DNA of 13,523 bases, taken from positions 1 to 13,523 of the forward strand of contig QJVU01000225.1 in the NCBI GenBank assembly GCA_003235605.1. Direction: 5' to 3'. The DNA comes from Planctomycetota bacterium (GTDB taxonomy: Bacteria; Planctomycetota; UBA1135; UBA2386). A model generated the notes under the pieces. That model worked only from the letters and a program-made list of their open reading frames with translations, did no database searches and had not been told where the DNA came from. The stretch's first letter is position 1. Every line of letters begins with the position of its first letter. This document shows, piece after piece, positions 7,183-13,523 of this stretch. The position numbers and the translations under genes were made by a program.

Positions 7183-7523
7183 CTGCCGAAGATTGCCTTG
7201 TTCATGTGGGAGAAGTAGCCGCCGACGCGCCGTGTGAAGATCTCGTGGAGGAGCTTGACCTTCTCCAGCGTCGAAAGCTCGTCGTAGACGGAGACGTTGT
7301 TGACACCGGGCCCTCCAGAGTCATCCCGCAAGACCTCGGGTCGAACCGAGTTGATGTCGCCGCCCCCCTGGGACACCCTGCGCAGCTGCTCCTCGAAGGA
7401 AACAACGTACCGCTTGTATCCAGGCGTGTTTTGGTTGGCGATGTTGTGCATCGCCACCCTGCTCCTGAGTGACAGCGCATCCAACACCCGATGGGCGAAG
7501 GTGGTGTCCTCCGTCAGATCCAT
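7179..7523 (-). CDS. flgB: Flagellar basal-body proximal rod protein FlgB
   Basis: A 114-aa rod protein and first gene of the operon. HNIANQNTPGYKRYVVSFEE (26-45) is the flagellar rod/hook signature. The C-terminal helix STLEKVKLLHEIFTRRVGGYF (84-104) is the D0 segment. The ATG at 7523 is fixed by a strong AAGGAAGG Shine-Dalgarno 6 nt upstream. A more upstream in-frame start at 7613 would add 30 residues unlike the family. FlgB is the innermost rod subunit with FliE and FlgC, whose genes follow at once. Confidence 0.95.
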   Translation of the reverse strand: MDLTEDTTFAHRVLDALSLRSRVAMHNIANQNTPGYKRYVVSFEEQLRRVSQGGGDINSVRPEVLRDDSGGPGVNNVSVYDELSTLEKVKLLHEIFTRRVGGYFSHMNKAIFGR

Positions 7524-7529
7524 CGACGA

Positions 7530-7537
7530 CCTTCCTT
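7530..7537 (-). promoter_or_regulatory. Ribosome binding site of flgB
   Basis: AAGGAAGG on the minus strand, 6 nt before the flgB ATG. It is among the strongest such sites in the flagellar operon and fits the lead gene, which has no upstream partner to couple to. Confidence 0.8.
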
Positions 7538-7676
7538 TGCCGTAGCCTCTCCTGACCCCAGTTCTTCGACGCAACCCGATCCCTGCCTTGAGATGGGCGT
7601 TCTGAGCTCTCACGACGGCTGCCGTTGGTGAGGGGGGACCGCCCGGCCACTCGCCTCACCGCGGGCTGCCGACAGA

Positions 7677-7693
7677 CACGGCTCACGGCCGTG
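7677..7693. repeat. Short inverted repeat in the divergent promoter region
   Basis: CACGGC (7677-7682) and GCCGTG (7688-7693) form a perfect 6-bp stem with a 5-nt loop. The overlapping CACGGCCGTG at 7684-7693 is itself a perfect palindrome. It sits about 155 nt upstream of flgB and 80 nt upstream of the methyltransferase start. A role as regulator site is possible but unproven. Confidence 0.4.
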
Positions 7694-7775
7694 CTTCCCT
7701 TCTCATCGGCATTTGCTGGGGCTTTCCTCAGTCCCGGACTTGCGGCGGACGGTGCCCCCGGCACAACATCACGCG

Positions 7776-8426
7776 ATGGAACGGATCCTGGAGCCCGAGT
7801 ACATGGACACCGCGGCGGAAGCCTCCAGCTACGCGGCCATGGACCACACCGAGGCCAATCTCAGCGTGGCCGATCGGTTCCTTGCCCTGGGCGGCGGTCG
7901 CGGCCTCACCTTGGATATCGGTACCGGCCCAGGAGACATCCCGATCCTGATGGCCTCGCAGCGGCCAGGGGGCCTGTTTGTGGCCGTCGACGCGGCCTGG
8001 GAAATGCTGAAGCTGGCGCGGCGCAGGATCCAGGACAGAGGTCTCGGCGAGCGCATCGTCCTGCACCAGGCGGATGCCAAGTGGCTGCCGTACTCGACGG
8101 GCAGCTTCGATGCCGTGTTCTCCAACACGATCCTGCATCACATTCCGGCACCCGTCGACCTGTTGCGGGAGGCTTGGCGCGTGCTGAAGCCCGGAGGCCT
8201 GCTGCTGATACGGGACCTCTACCGTCCACCTTCGGAGGCAGCCGCCTGGGCGCTGGTGGACGAGCATGCCGCGGGCGCCAGCGCGACTCAGCGGCAGTTG
8301 CTGTATGACAGCCTCCACGCCGCCCTCACCCTGGACGAAGCCAGGGCGCTGGTGGCGGCCGCCAACATGACCGGCGCGACGGTGGAGATGACCTCCGATC
8401 GCCACTACACCATCGAATGCCGCTAG
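7776..8426 (+). CDS. Class I SAM-dependent methyltransferase
   Basis: A 216-aa soluble protein with a Rossmann-type methyltransferase fold of the Methyltransf_11/25 kind. SAM-binding motif I is LDIGTGPGDIPILMA (46-60). The acidic residue ending strand beta-2 is in VAVDAAWEM (69-77). LHQADAKWLPY (96-106) and FDAVFSNTILHHIPAP (111-126) are the motif II and post-motif regions. LREAWRVLKPGGLLLIRDL (130-148) is motif III. The substrate cannot be read from sequence. The ATG at 7776 was chosen because MERILEPEYMDTAAEA resembles the start of similar stand-alone bacterial methyltransferases (from memory). ATG 7803, with GGAG 9 nt upstream, is an alternative, and the upstream TTG at 7713 is unlikely. 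The 3' end overlaps the next gene by 10 nt, which suggests co-expression. Confidence 0.88.
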   Translation: MERILEPEYMDTAAEASSYAAMDHTEANLSVADRFLALGGGRGLTLDIGTGPGDIPILMASQRPGGLFVAVDAAWEMLKLARRRIQDRGLGERIVLHQADAKWLPYSTGSFDAVFSNTILHHIPAPVDLLREAWRVLKPGGLLLIRDLYRPPSEAAAWALVDEHAAGASATQRQLLYDSLHAALTLDEARALVAAANMTGATVEMTSDRHYTIECR

Positions 8427-9406
8427 CCCCACATCCCGACCGCCTCGCCCACAATCTCGCCCATCGCAAGCGCCTCATGGACCAAGGCATCCCCAAGGTG
8501 GTGGACCTGCCTGGCCCCGGGGCCGCCGACGCCAGGATGGACCTGAAGCTGCTGGCACACCGAACGCGCCGGGCGCTCGCGGATCGATGGACCCCGGAGG
8601 CCGAGGCGCGCCTGGCGGGCCTCTCCACCCCCGACCTGTGGGCCGGCACCGTGCAGGACGGCACCGCCCGCGGCTTCAAGGTGGCTCTCGAGGAGGCCTT
8701 GAGCCTCTGCGCTCCCGGCGCCGAGACCATGCCCCAGACCGAAAGCTGGACCACGCCCGAGTCGGAACCGGATGCGGTGATCCTCGAGGGCAAGGACCTG
8801 GGACGGCGGCGCGACCTCCTCGTGGCCTCCGCCGGCGCGCGCATTCGTTTCGGACCCAAGACCGGAGTCCTGATCGTCGACCGTCGCCGCCACATCCACC
8901 AGGAAGACTGCATCCGCTTCGAAGACCACAGCGACGCGGGCTGTCTGGACGGCTTCGTGGCCAGGCCCGACGAGCGCCCCCGCCTCTTCAGCCCCGCGTT
9001 CCTGAAGCCAGCCCGCCTGCTCCACAGCCCGACCAGGGACGAACTCGTGCTGCTAGGGCGGCTCGGCAGGCGACGTGCCGGCTACCCTTGCGAGCTGCGC
9101 TTCGTGGGCCACAAGCACGAGACCGGCATCCGCCTCACGGTAGTTATCCACAATCAACACAAGGACCACCGCCTGCGAATTCGCTTCCTCGGTTTTTCCG
9201 AACCCGAGTACCTCGGTCTCTCCGTAGACGCTTCCGACCTTTCGAGTTTTCCCCCGTGGGAACGAGTGCACGCGCAGGGGCGGACCTTCCTCGCGGCAAC
9301 GCTCGTACGTGCGTGTGGCCGTCTCAGGGTGGGGGAACGCTACGTGCCAGTCCCGGAGGCGCAATGTCTGTGCCGGATCACCCACGAGTTTGGCATCGGT
9401 TTTTGA
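8417..9406 (+). CDS. Protein of unknown function with a beta-rich C-terminal half
   Basis: A 329-aa soluble protein with no signal peptide or membrane segment. High GC at third codon positions over most of its length supports this frame; the last 90 or so codons are less biased. Residues 1-115 are mostly helical and charged, with no recognised motif. Residues about 140-329 look beta-rich. FEDHSDAG (168-175), NQHKDHRLRIRF (246-257) and their spacing faintly recall the middle and C-terminal beta-sandwich of GH38 alpha-mannosidases and mannosylglycerate hydrolases, without the catalytic barrel; this is resemblance from memory only. The ATG overlaps the methyltransferase by 10 nt and lacks an obvious Shine-Dalgarno, which suggests coupling. 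ATG 8477 is an alternative start. Confidence 0.75.
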   Translation: MPLAPHPDRLAHNLAHRKRLMDQGIPKVVDLPGPGAADARMDLKLLAHRTRRALADRWTPEAEARLAGLSTPDLWAGTVQDGTARGFKVALEEALSLCAPGAETMPQTESWTTPESEPDAVILEGKDLGRRRDLLVASAGARIRFGPKTGVLIVDRRRHIHQEDCIRFEDHSDAGCLDGFVARPDERPRLFSPAFLKPARLLHSPTRDELVLLGRLGRRRAGYPCELRFVGHKHETGIRLTVVIHNQHKDHRLRIRFLGFSEPEYLGLSVDASDLSSFPPWERVHAQGRTFLAATLVRACGRLRVGERYVPVPEAQCLCRITHEFGIGF

Positions 9407-9428
9407 CGTTGTCTGCGCGGCGTTTTTT
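9406..9428 (+). terminator. Weak candidate intrinsic terminator
   Basis: Directly after the stop codon, ACGTTG (9406-9411) can pair with CGGCGT (9418-9423), including two G-U pairs, around a 6-nt loop. The 3' arm runs into a T tract (9423-9428). The stem is short and weak, so termination may be only partial. Confidence 0.35.
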
Positions 9429-9562
9429 GCCCCATCCATGCGCTGGCTTCGCCGCCCCTCCAACGCTACCCTCGCTGCCTTCCCCCGTCCCAAGCAAAGG
9501 CTCCCCGCGAACAGCTGGCGCTGTCCCCGCGTCCCAAAACCTCAGCCCCGAGGTTCCGCTTC

Positions 9563-10891
9563 GTGCTTGAGCTCATCTGGTTGTCGATCGGCGTCGCCAT
9601 CACCCTGATCGCAGTGCTGGTGGTGGTGCAGTTGCGCCTCCGGCAGGATCGTCTTCGCGCCCCAGAGCCACCGCCGCGGCCCTCCCCCGAGCCACGGCAG
9701 CTCGTGGTCCCCGACACCCACAACCTCGAGACCCTTGCCATGGGCGTCAGCAAGGACTTGGCGACCCTCGCCTCCAGCGTTCAGGGTCACGCACTGCTGC
9801 TCTGCGAGAGCCACGCCCAGCTGCTCTGCGAACGCAACGGCACGTCCGGACAGGTTATCGAGGAGGCTGAACGGCTCTGGGAGTCCGTCCATCGGCTGCG
9901 CCTGTTCGCCGAGAAGCTGCAGGCCTTTGCCCAGATGGAGGAGGTGAAGGTGCGGCCAGCCCGGGTGACACCGGTGCTGCGGGCCCTGGTTCACGAGATC
10001 GAGGACCATGCCGGAGGCAGCCTGGAGGTCGCGCTGCACACCGCGCCCTCGTTGCCGAGGGCCCTCACGGATACCCGGAGTCTGCGGCAGGCGTTGTTGT
10101 TCCTGGTCGAGAGCGTGTTGAGCCTGGAACCGAACGCGCCCACCCTCACCATCTCCGCCAAGACGGAGCTGAACGAGGACATGGATGCGGAGGTGCTGAT
10201 CGAGATCCAGGCAGAGACCGAGGAGCTGGCGGAGTCCGCCGGCGGCCCCGCCCCCGACATCCGCTTCAGCTACGGAGCGGCGCGGAACCTCCTGGAGGCC
10301 CAAAAGGCCTGGGTGTCCCTGACCCACCGCCCGGGTCTCAGCGTCGTGGCCAGCGTTTCCCTGAAGGCAACGACCGCTACGAGGTCTGCCGCCGAAGTCG
10401 CCGCTGCTGGAGCAGGACAGCCCATGCTGGCGGGGTCGCTTCCAGGCAGCGAAGTCGACGAGGCTCGACAGGCCCACGAGTTCGGGGGGATCCTCATCCT
10501 GGACCGCAACCCCGGCATTCGGGAGATGCTCACGAACGAGCTGTCTCGCCTCGGGCGTCACGTGATCGCCTGCGATGAGGGCCGGGCGGCAGAGTCGCTC
10601 TATTCGGCCACGCCGGAACGCTTCGAGCTCTTGATCCTGGATCAGGACGCCCGGCGCCTTTCCGGCGAGGCGCTGGCCGCTCGTGCCCTGGCAGCTCGTC
10701 AGGACGTGCGCGTGATCCTGCTCACATCCAGACCTTCGTATGCTCCGGATGCGGGATCGGCTTCTGACCCGCGCTGCGTCCGGATTCCTAAGCCTTTTGG
10801 CTTGATGGAGTTGAGAAGCGTCGTGGGCGAGCTTCTGGGACCCGGGCCGGCGACCGCGACTATCGCCGCCGGCACCAGCCAAACCCGCTGA
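9563..10891 (+). CDS. Degenerate hybrid histidine kinase with C-terminal receiver domain
   Basis: A 442-aa protein. Residues about 4-23 are a single N-terminal membrane helix with almost no periplasmic part, followed by a Pro-rich linker (33-50). Residues about 58-125 resemble a histidine-kinase dimerisation domain, but where the H-box His is expected (GVSKDLATLASSVQGHALLL, 61-80) there is Lys64. Residues about 130-270 resemble an ATPase domain whose N-box is LRQALLFLVESVLSLEP (174-190): the expected Asn positions are F180 and S184, and no DxG or glycine-rich lid is visible. Residues about 308-425 are a receiver domain with D314, phospho-acceptor D360, T388 and K410 (RIPKPF). It is therefore probably a catalytically dead kinase module with a working receiver. 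The start is GTG, with GAGG 9 nt upstream. Confidence 0.75.
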   Translation: MLELIWLSIGVAITLIAVLVVVQLRLRQDRLRAPEPPPRPSPEPRQLVVPDTHNLETLAMGVSKDLATLASSVQGHALLLCESHAQLLCERNGTSGQVIEEAERLWESVHRLRLFAEKLQAFAQMEEVKVRPARVTPVLRALVHEIEDHAGGSLEVALHTAPSLPRALTDTRSLRQALLFLVESVLSLEPNAPTLTISAKTELNEDMDAEVLIEIQAETEELAESAGGPAPDIRFSYGAARNLLEAQKAWVSLTHRPGLSVVASVSLKATTATRSAAEVAAAGAGQPMLAGSLPGSEVDEARQAHEFGGILILDRNPGIREMLTNELSRLGRHVIACDEGRAAESLYSATPERFELLILDQDARRLSGEALAARALAARQDVRVILLTSRPSYAPDAGSASDPRCVRIPKPFGLMELRSVVGELLGPGPATATIAAGTSQTR

Positions 10892-10893
10892 CG

Positions 10894-10920
10894 TGGGAGC
10901 CGAGGCTTCTTTGGGAGCCG
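10894..10920. repeat. 9-bp direct repeat upstream of rph
   Basis: TGGGAGCCG occurs at 10894-10902 and 10912-10920, just after the stop of the receiver-domain gene, followed by a GC-rich stretch. Its function is not evident, and chance cannot be excluded. Confidence 0.3.
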
Positions 10921-10996
10921 CCGGCGGGTAACCTGCGGGACCACCCCGGCTTGGAGCGCCCGCATCCCCATGGCCTCCATCACGGCCAAGACATCG

Positions 10997-11002
10997 AAGG
11001 AG
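10997..11002 (+). promoter_or_regulatory. Ribosome binding site of rph that fixes a CTG start
   Basis: A perfect AAGGAG lies 7 nt before the CTG at 11010-11012. No ATG, GTG or TTG occurs in the rph frame between the in-frame stop TAA (10929-10931) and the GTG at 11094, which lies inside the conserved domain. The Shine-Dalgarno therefore points to CTG as initiator. Confidence 0.75.
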
Positions 11003-11009
11003 CAACACG

Positions 11010-11729
11010 CTGAAACGTAGTCACAACAGATCACCTGAGCAGATTCGTCCCCTCAAGTTCACCCGCTCCTACACCCCGAACGCCCCCGGATCTGTGCTCG
11101 TGGAGGCTGGTGCCACCAAGCTCCTCTGCACCGTGACGAGCACCGACTACGTTCCCGCCTGGCGACACAGCCAGGGGTTGGGCTGGTTGACCGCGGAGTA
11201 CTCGATGTTGCCCGGCTCCACCCACACCCGCAAACAGCGAGAGGGTCGCAGCAACAGGGTGGATGCCCGCTCCCTGGAGATCCAGCGGTTGATCGGTCGC
11301 AGCCTGCGGAGCATCATCGACCTCACGGCCCTGCCCGAAATCACCCTGTGGGTGGACTGTGACGTGCTTGCCGCTGATGGCGGCACCCGCACCGCCGCCA
11401 TCAACGGTGGCTGCGTCGCCCTCTACGATGCCCTGTTGTACCTCGAGGAGAAGAAGGAGATCCGCAAATGGCCGCTGACGGGCATGGTCAACGCAGTGTC
11501 CGTGGGCATGATCAACGGGCAGGCCGCCATCGACCTGGACTACGTCGAGGATTCCAGCGCCGACGTGGACATGAACGTGGTGTGCGCGTCCGATGGCCGG
11601 TTCATCGAGGTTCAGGGATCCGCGGAGAAGGACCCGTTCACCCAGGACCAGTTCGTAACCATGCTCGAGATGGCGCGCCACGCCTGCGGCGAGGTGGAGA
11701 GACTGCAGAAACAGGTCTTGGGCCTCTAG
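11010..11729 (+). CDS. rph: Ribonuclease PH
   Basis: A 239-aa phosphorolytic 3'-5' exoribonuclease that trims tRNA 3' ends, hexameric and cytoplasmic. Family motifs are GSVLVEAGATKLLC (27-40), GLGWLTAEYSMLPGSTHTR (56-74), SLEIQRLIGRSLR (88-100), CDVLAADGGTRTAAI (117-131, with the phosphate-binding Arg127) and VDMNVV (186-191). The start is inferred to be CTG: from there the N-terminus (MKRSHNRSPEQIRP) aligns position for position with the usual RNase PH opening (as I recall it, M.RpdgR..dQlRP), and AAGGAG lies 7 nt upstream. Starting at the first conventional codon (GTG 11094) would delete 28 conserved residues. It is followed after 21 nt by rdgB, a common pairing. Confidence 0.95.
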   Translation: MKRSHNRSPEQIRPLKFTRSYTPNAPGSVLVEAGATKLLCTVTSTDYVPAWRHSQGLGWLTAEYSMLPGSTHTRKQREGRSNRVDARSLEIQRLIGRSLRSIIDLTALPEITLWVDCDVLAADGGTRTAAINGGCVALYDALLYLEEKKEIRKWPLTGMVNAVSVGMINGQAAIDLDYVEDSSADVDMNVVCASDGRFIEVQGSAEKDPFTQDQFVTMLEMARHACGEVERLQKQVLGL

Positions 11730-11750
11730 GGGGGCGGTGGAGGCTCTGAG

Positions 11751-12380
11751 GTGGTCGATCTCTGGGTAGCGACCAGCAACGACGACAAGCGGCGGGAGCT
11801 CTGCCGGCTGCTGAGCCCGCTGGGATACACCCTGCGCCTGGCATCCGAGGCCGCCGGGGAATTCGCCGTGACAGAGGACTGTCCGGACTTTGCCGGCAAC
11901 GCTGCCAAGAAGGCCAGGGAGCTGTCCCGGCTGGTGGGGGCAATGGCCGTGGCGGATGACTCGGGCCTCTGCGTGGATGCCCTCCATGGAGCTCCGGGCG
12001 TGCACTCGGCGCGCTACGCCGGGGAGGCGGCGACGGACGCGGACCGTATCCACAAGTTGCTGACGGAGCTCGAGGATGTGCCAGAGGCGGAGCGCACCGC
12101 GCGCTTCGTCTGCTGTGTCTGCCTGACGGACACGCACGGCCAGCTCCTCGCGGCCTTCGAGTGCTTCTGCGAAGGGGTGATCCTGCGGGCGCCCCGCGGG
12201 CACGGCGGCTTCGGCTACGATCCCGTGTTCGTGGCCCTGGAATGTCTGGCCGGCGGGGTCTCCTTGGAGAAAGCGCCCAGCTTCGCGGAGCTTCCTCCAG
12301 AACAGAAGGACGCACTGAGCCACCGCGGACAGGCGCTCCGGAAGCTCCGGGGCTTTCTCGAGAGGCTGCCTGCGCGATGA
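11751..12380 (+). CDS. rdgB: XTP/dITP pyrophosphatase (non-canonical purine NTPase)
   Basis: A 209-aa HAM1/RdgB protein that hydrolyses dITP, XTP and ITP to monophosphates and pyrophosphate, keeping deaminated purines out of nucleic acids. Motifs are TSNDDKRRE (8-16, Lys13), E42 at the metal-binding position, DFAGNAAKKA (46-55), ADDSGLCVDALHGAPGVHSARYAG (68-91), GGFGYDPVF (152-160) and SHRGQAL (190-196). In the normally conserved F.ENA..KA motif the Glu is Gly49 here; the other expected catalytic residues (K13, E42, K54, D70) are present. The GTG start has GGAGG 7 nt upstream (11739-11743). It lies 21 nt after rph and overlaps lepA as ATGA, so the three form an operon-like group. Confidence 0.95.
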   Translation: MVDLWVATSNDDKRRELCRLLSPLGYTLRLASEAAGEFAVTEDCPDFAGNAAKKARELSRLVGAMAVADDSGLCVDALHGAPGVHSARYAGEAATDADRIHKLLTELEDVPEAERTARFVCCVCLTDTHGQLLAAFECFCEGVILRAPRGHGGFGYDPVFVALECLAGGVSLEKAPSFAELPPEQKDALSHRGQALRKLRGFLERLPAR

Positions 12381-13523
12381 CCGAGATCTCGCTGATCCGC
12401 AACTTCAGCATCATCGCCCACGTCGATCATGGCAAGTCCACGCTGGCTGATCGGCTGCTGGAGATGACCGCCACTGTCCAGAAGCGACAGATGAAGGAAC
12501 AGCTGTTGGATGACATGGAGCTGGAGCGGGAACGAGGCATCACCATCAAGGCCCGGGCGGTGGCGATGAACTATGCCGCTCCCGACGGCAGGACCTATCT
12601 CCTCAACCTGATCGACACACCGGGCCACGTGGACTTCAACTACGAAGTGCTCAAGTCGCTGCAAGCCTGCGAAGGCGCCTTGCTCCTGGTGGATGCCTCC
12701 CAGGGGGTGGAGGCGCAAACCGTGGTCAACGCGCACCTCGCGGAGGCCGCGAAGCTCGTCATCGTGCCAGTGCTGAACAAGATGGACCTGCCCCATGCCC
12801 GTGCCGATGAAGTGGCCACGGAGATAGAAGATGCCATTTGCATCCCTGCCGAGGACGCCATTCCCGTCTCCGCAAAGACCGGCAAGAACGTGCAGGCGGT
12901 CCTGGACGCCATTCTTGCTCAGGTGCCACCTCCGTCGGGGAACCCTGAGCACCGTCTCCAAGCCCTGATCTTCGACGCCACGTACGACGAGTACCGAGGC
13001 GTGGTGATCTACCTGCGCATCAAGGAAGGCACGATCCAGACGGGAGACAACGTCCTCATGCTCGGCACGAACACCAGCCACGAGGTCCTGGAAGTCGGTC
13101 GCATGAGACCAGGCATGCAGCCGGAGCCCTCGCTGCACGCCGGCGAGGTAGGCTACCTGATCGCCAACATCAAGCGCCTCGGAGATGTGGTGATCGGCGA
13201 CACCGTCACCCACGAGAAGCGCGATCTGCGCGCCACGCCCCTGCCTGGCTTCCGCGAAGCCAAGCCGATGGTGTTCTGCGGGTTCTTTCCCACGAACAAC
13301 GCCGACTTCGAGCACCTGCGCAAGTCACTGGAGAAGCTGCATCTCAACGACAGCTCGTTCCACTTCGAACCGGAAACCTCCGAGGCGCTGGGGTTCGGCT
13401 TCCGTTGTGGCTTCCTGGGGTTGTTGCACATGGAGATCATCCAGCAACGCCTCGAGCGGGAAGAGGACATCGACCTCGTGCAGACAGCTCCCAACGTGAC
13501 CTACAAGGTCATCACCACGGATG
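12377..13523 (+). CDS. lepA: Translation factor LepA (elongation factor 4), 5' part
   Basis: The first 382 codons of a roughly 600-codon gene that runs off the right edge. LepA is a ribosome-binding GTPase similar to EF-G, implicated in ribosome back-translocation and 30S biogenesis. G-domain motifs are AHVDHGKS (14-21), RGITIKA (53-59), DTPGH (80-84), NKMD (134-137) and SAK (165-167). Domain II follows from about residue 190. FGFRCGFLGLLHMEI is in the domain III region and is LepA-specific, separating it from EF-G and BipA. The ATG at 12377 overlaps the rdgB stop by 4 nt. No disruption is seen in the visible part. Confidence 0.97.
   Translation, partial: MTEISLIRNFSIIAHVDHGKSTLADRLLEMTATVQKRQMKEQLLDDMELERERGITIKARAVAMNYAAPDGRTYLLNLIDTPGHVDFNYEVLKSLQACEGALLLVDASQGVEAQTVVNAHLAEAAKLVIVPVLNKMDLPHARADEVATEIEDAICIPAEDAIPVSAKTGKNVQAVLDAILAQVPPPSGNPEHRLQALIFDATYDEYRGVVIYLRIKEGTIQTGDNVLMLGTNTSHEVLEVGRMRPGMQPEPSLHAGEVGYLIANIKRLGDVVIGDTVTHEKRDLRATPLPGFREAKPMVFCGFFPTNNADFEHLRKSLEKLHLNDSSFHFEPETSEALGFGFRCGFLGLLHMEIIQQRLEREEDIDLVQTAPNVTYKVITTD

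Larger units (their letters stand above)
7524..7775. other. Divergent intergenic region between flgB and the methyltransferase gene
   Basis: A 252-bp region that must hold the promoter of the flagellar operon and probably that of the methyltransferase. No confident sigma-70, sigma-54 or sigma-28 promoter could be read. The only clear structure is a short symmetric stretch at 7677-7693: CACGGC, a 5-nt loop and GCCGTG. It contains the 10-bp palindrome CACGGCCGTG (7684-7693) and could be an operator or a small hairpin. No coding potential is convincing here. Confidence 0.6.

Noticed and set aside
7541..7592. Sigma-54-like GG/GC pairs upstream of flgB, including GGCAGGGATCGGGTTGC and GGGGTCAGGAGAGGC
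   Set aside because: The first has 9 or 13 nt between GG and GC instead of 10; the second has the right spacing but poor matches elsewhere and would start transcription at the Shine-Dalgarno.
7703..7710. GCCGATGA on the minus strand upstream of flgB, close to the sigma-28 -10 element GCCGATAA
   Set aside because: No TAAA-like -35 element lies at the required spacing (the sequence there is GAGG), and early flagellar operons are not usually sigma-28 dependent.
7713..7775. TTG-initiated 21-residue extension of the methyltransferase
   Set aside because: The added residues match nothing in the family, and the product from ATG 7776 already begins like related methyltransferases.
10970..11030. Frameshift sequencing error joining ATG 10970 to the rph frame
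   Set aside because: The CTG-started product aligns with RNase PH from its first residue with its own ideal Shine-Dalgarno, so no frameshift is needed.
9542..13315. Long open frames on the minus strand opposite the receiver protein, rph, rdgB and lepA (up to 488 codons)
   Set aside because: They lie antisense to well-recognised or GC3-supported genes, show low-complexity His/Gln/Arg/Gly composition and no family motifs; such shadows are expected in high-GC DNA.
1..13523. Search for CRISPR arrays, tRNA or rRNA genes, transposases, integrases, restriction or defence systems
   Set aside because: No regularly spaced repeats, RNA gene signatures or mobile-element motifs were seen; all gene-length regions are accounted for by flagellar, housekeeping or the three described accessory genes.

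Overview
The window is high-GC bacterial chromosome carrying two divergent gene blocks. Every gene of the left block (1-7523) is on the minus strand and belongs to a flagellar basal-body, export and switch operon. In transcription order it reads flgB, flgC, fliE, fliF, fliG, fliH, fliI, fliJ, a MotE/YlxF-like coiled-coil membrane protein, fliL and the first codons of fliM. Most junctions are ATGA or GTGA overlaps, or gaps of at most 6 nt, so this is almost certainly one transcript with coupled translation. The products build the proximal rod (FlgB, FlgC, FliE), the MS ring (FliF), the rotor switch (FliG, FliM), the export ATPase complex (FliH, FliI, FliJ) and the stator-associated FliL. The fliK, flgD and flgE genes that sit between ylxF and fliL in Bacillus are absent from that place here.

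A 252-bp divergent intergenic region (7524-7775) separates this operon from the plus-strand block. The first plus-strand group is a class I SAM-dependent methyltransferase that overlaps by 10 nt a 329-aa protein of unknown function; the C-terminal half of the latter faintly recalls the beta-sandwich of GH38 enzymes. A weak candidate terminator follows. Next comes a membrane-anchored protein laid out like a hybrid histidine kinase whose kinase half has lost its phospho-acceptor His and ATP-binding Asn, while its C-terminal receiver domain keeps Asp, Thr and Lys.

The plus strand ends with a housekeeping group: rph (RNase PH), rdgB (XTP/dITP pyrophosphatase) and the first 382 codons of lepA (EF-4). 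The rph gene appears to start at a CTG codon, preceded by a perfect AAGGAG Shine-Dalgarno. That is the most unusual single feature of the window.

The flgBC-fliEFGHIJ gene order, strong GC bias at third codon positions, frequent GTG starts and rph-rdgB-lepA linkage suggest a Gram-negative high-GC lineage, perhaps a deltaproteobacterium or Myxococcota-like organism. This assignment is inference from gene order and composition and is low confidence. I saw no tRNA, rRNA, CRISPR array, insertion sequence or phage gene.
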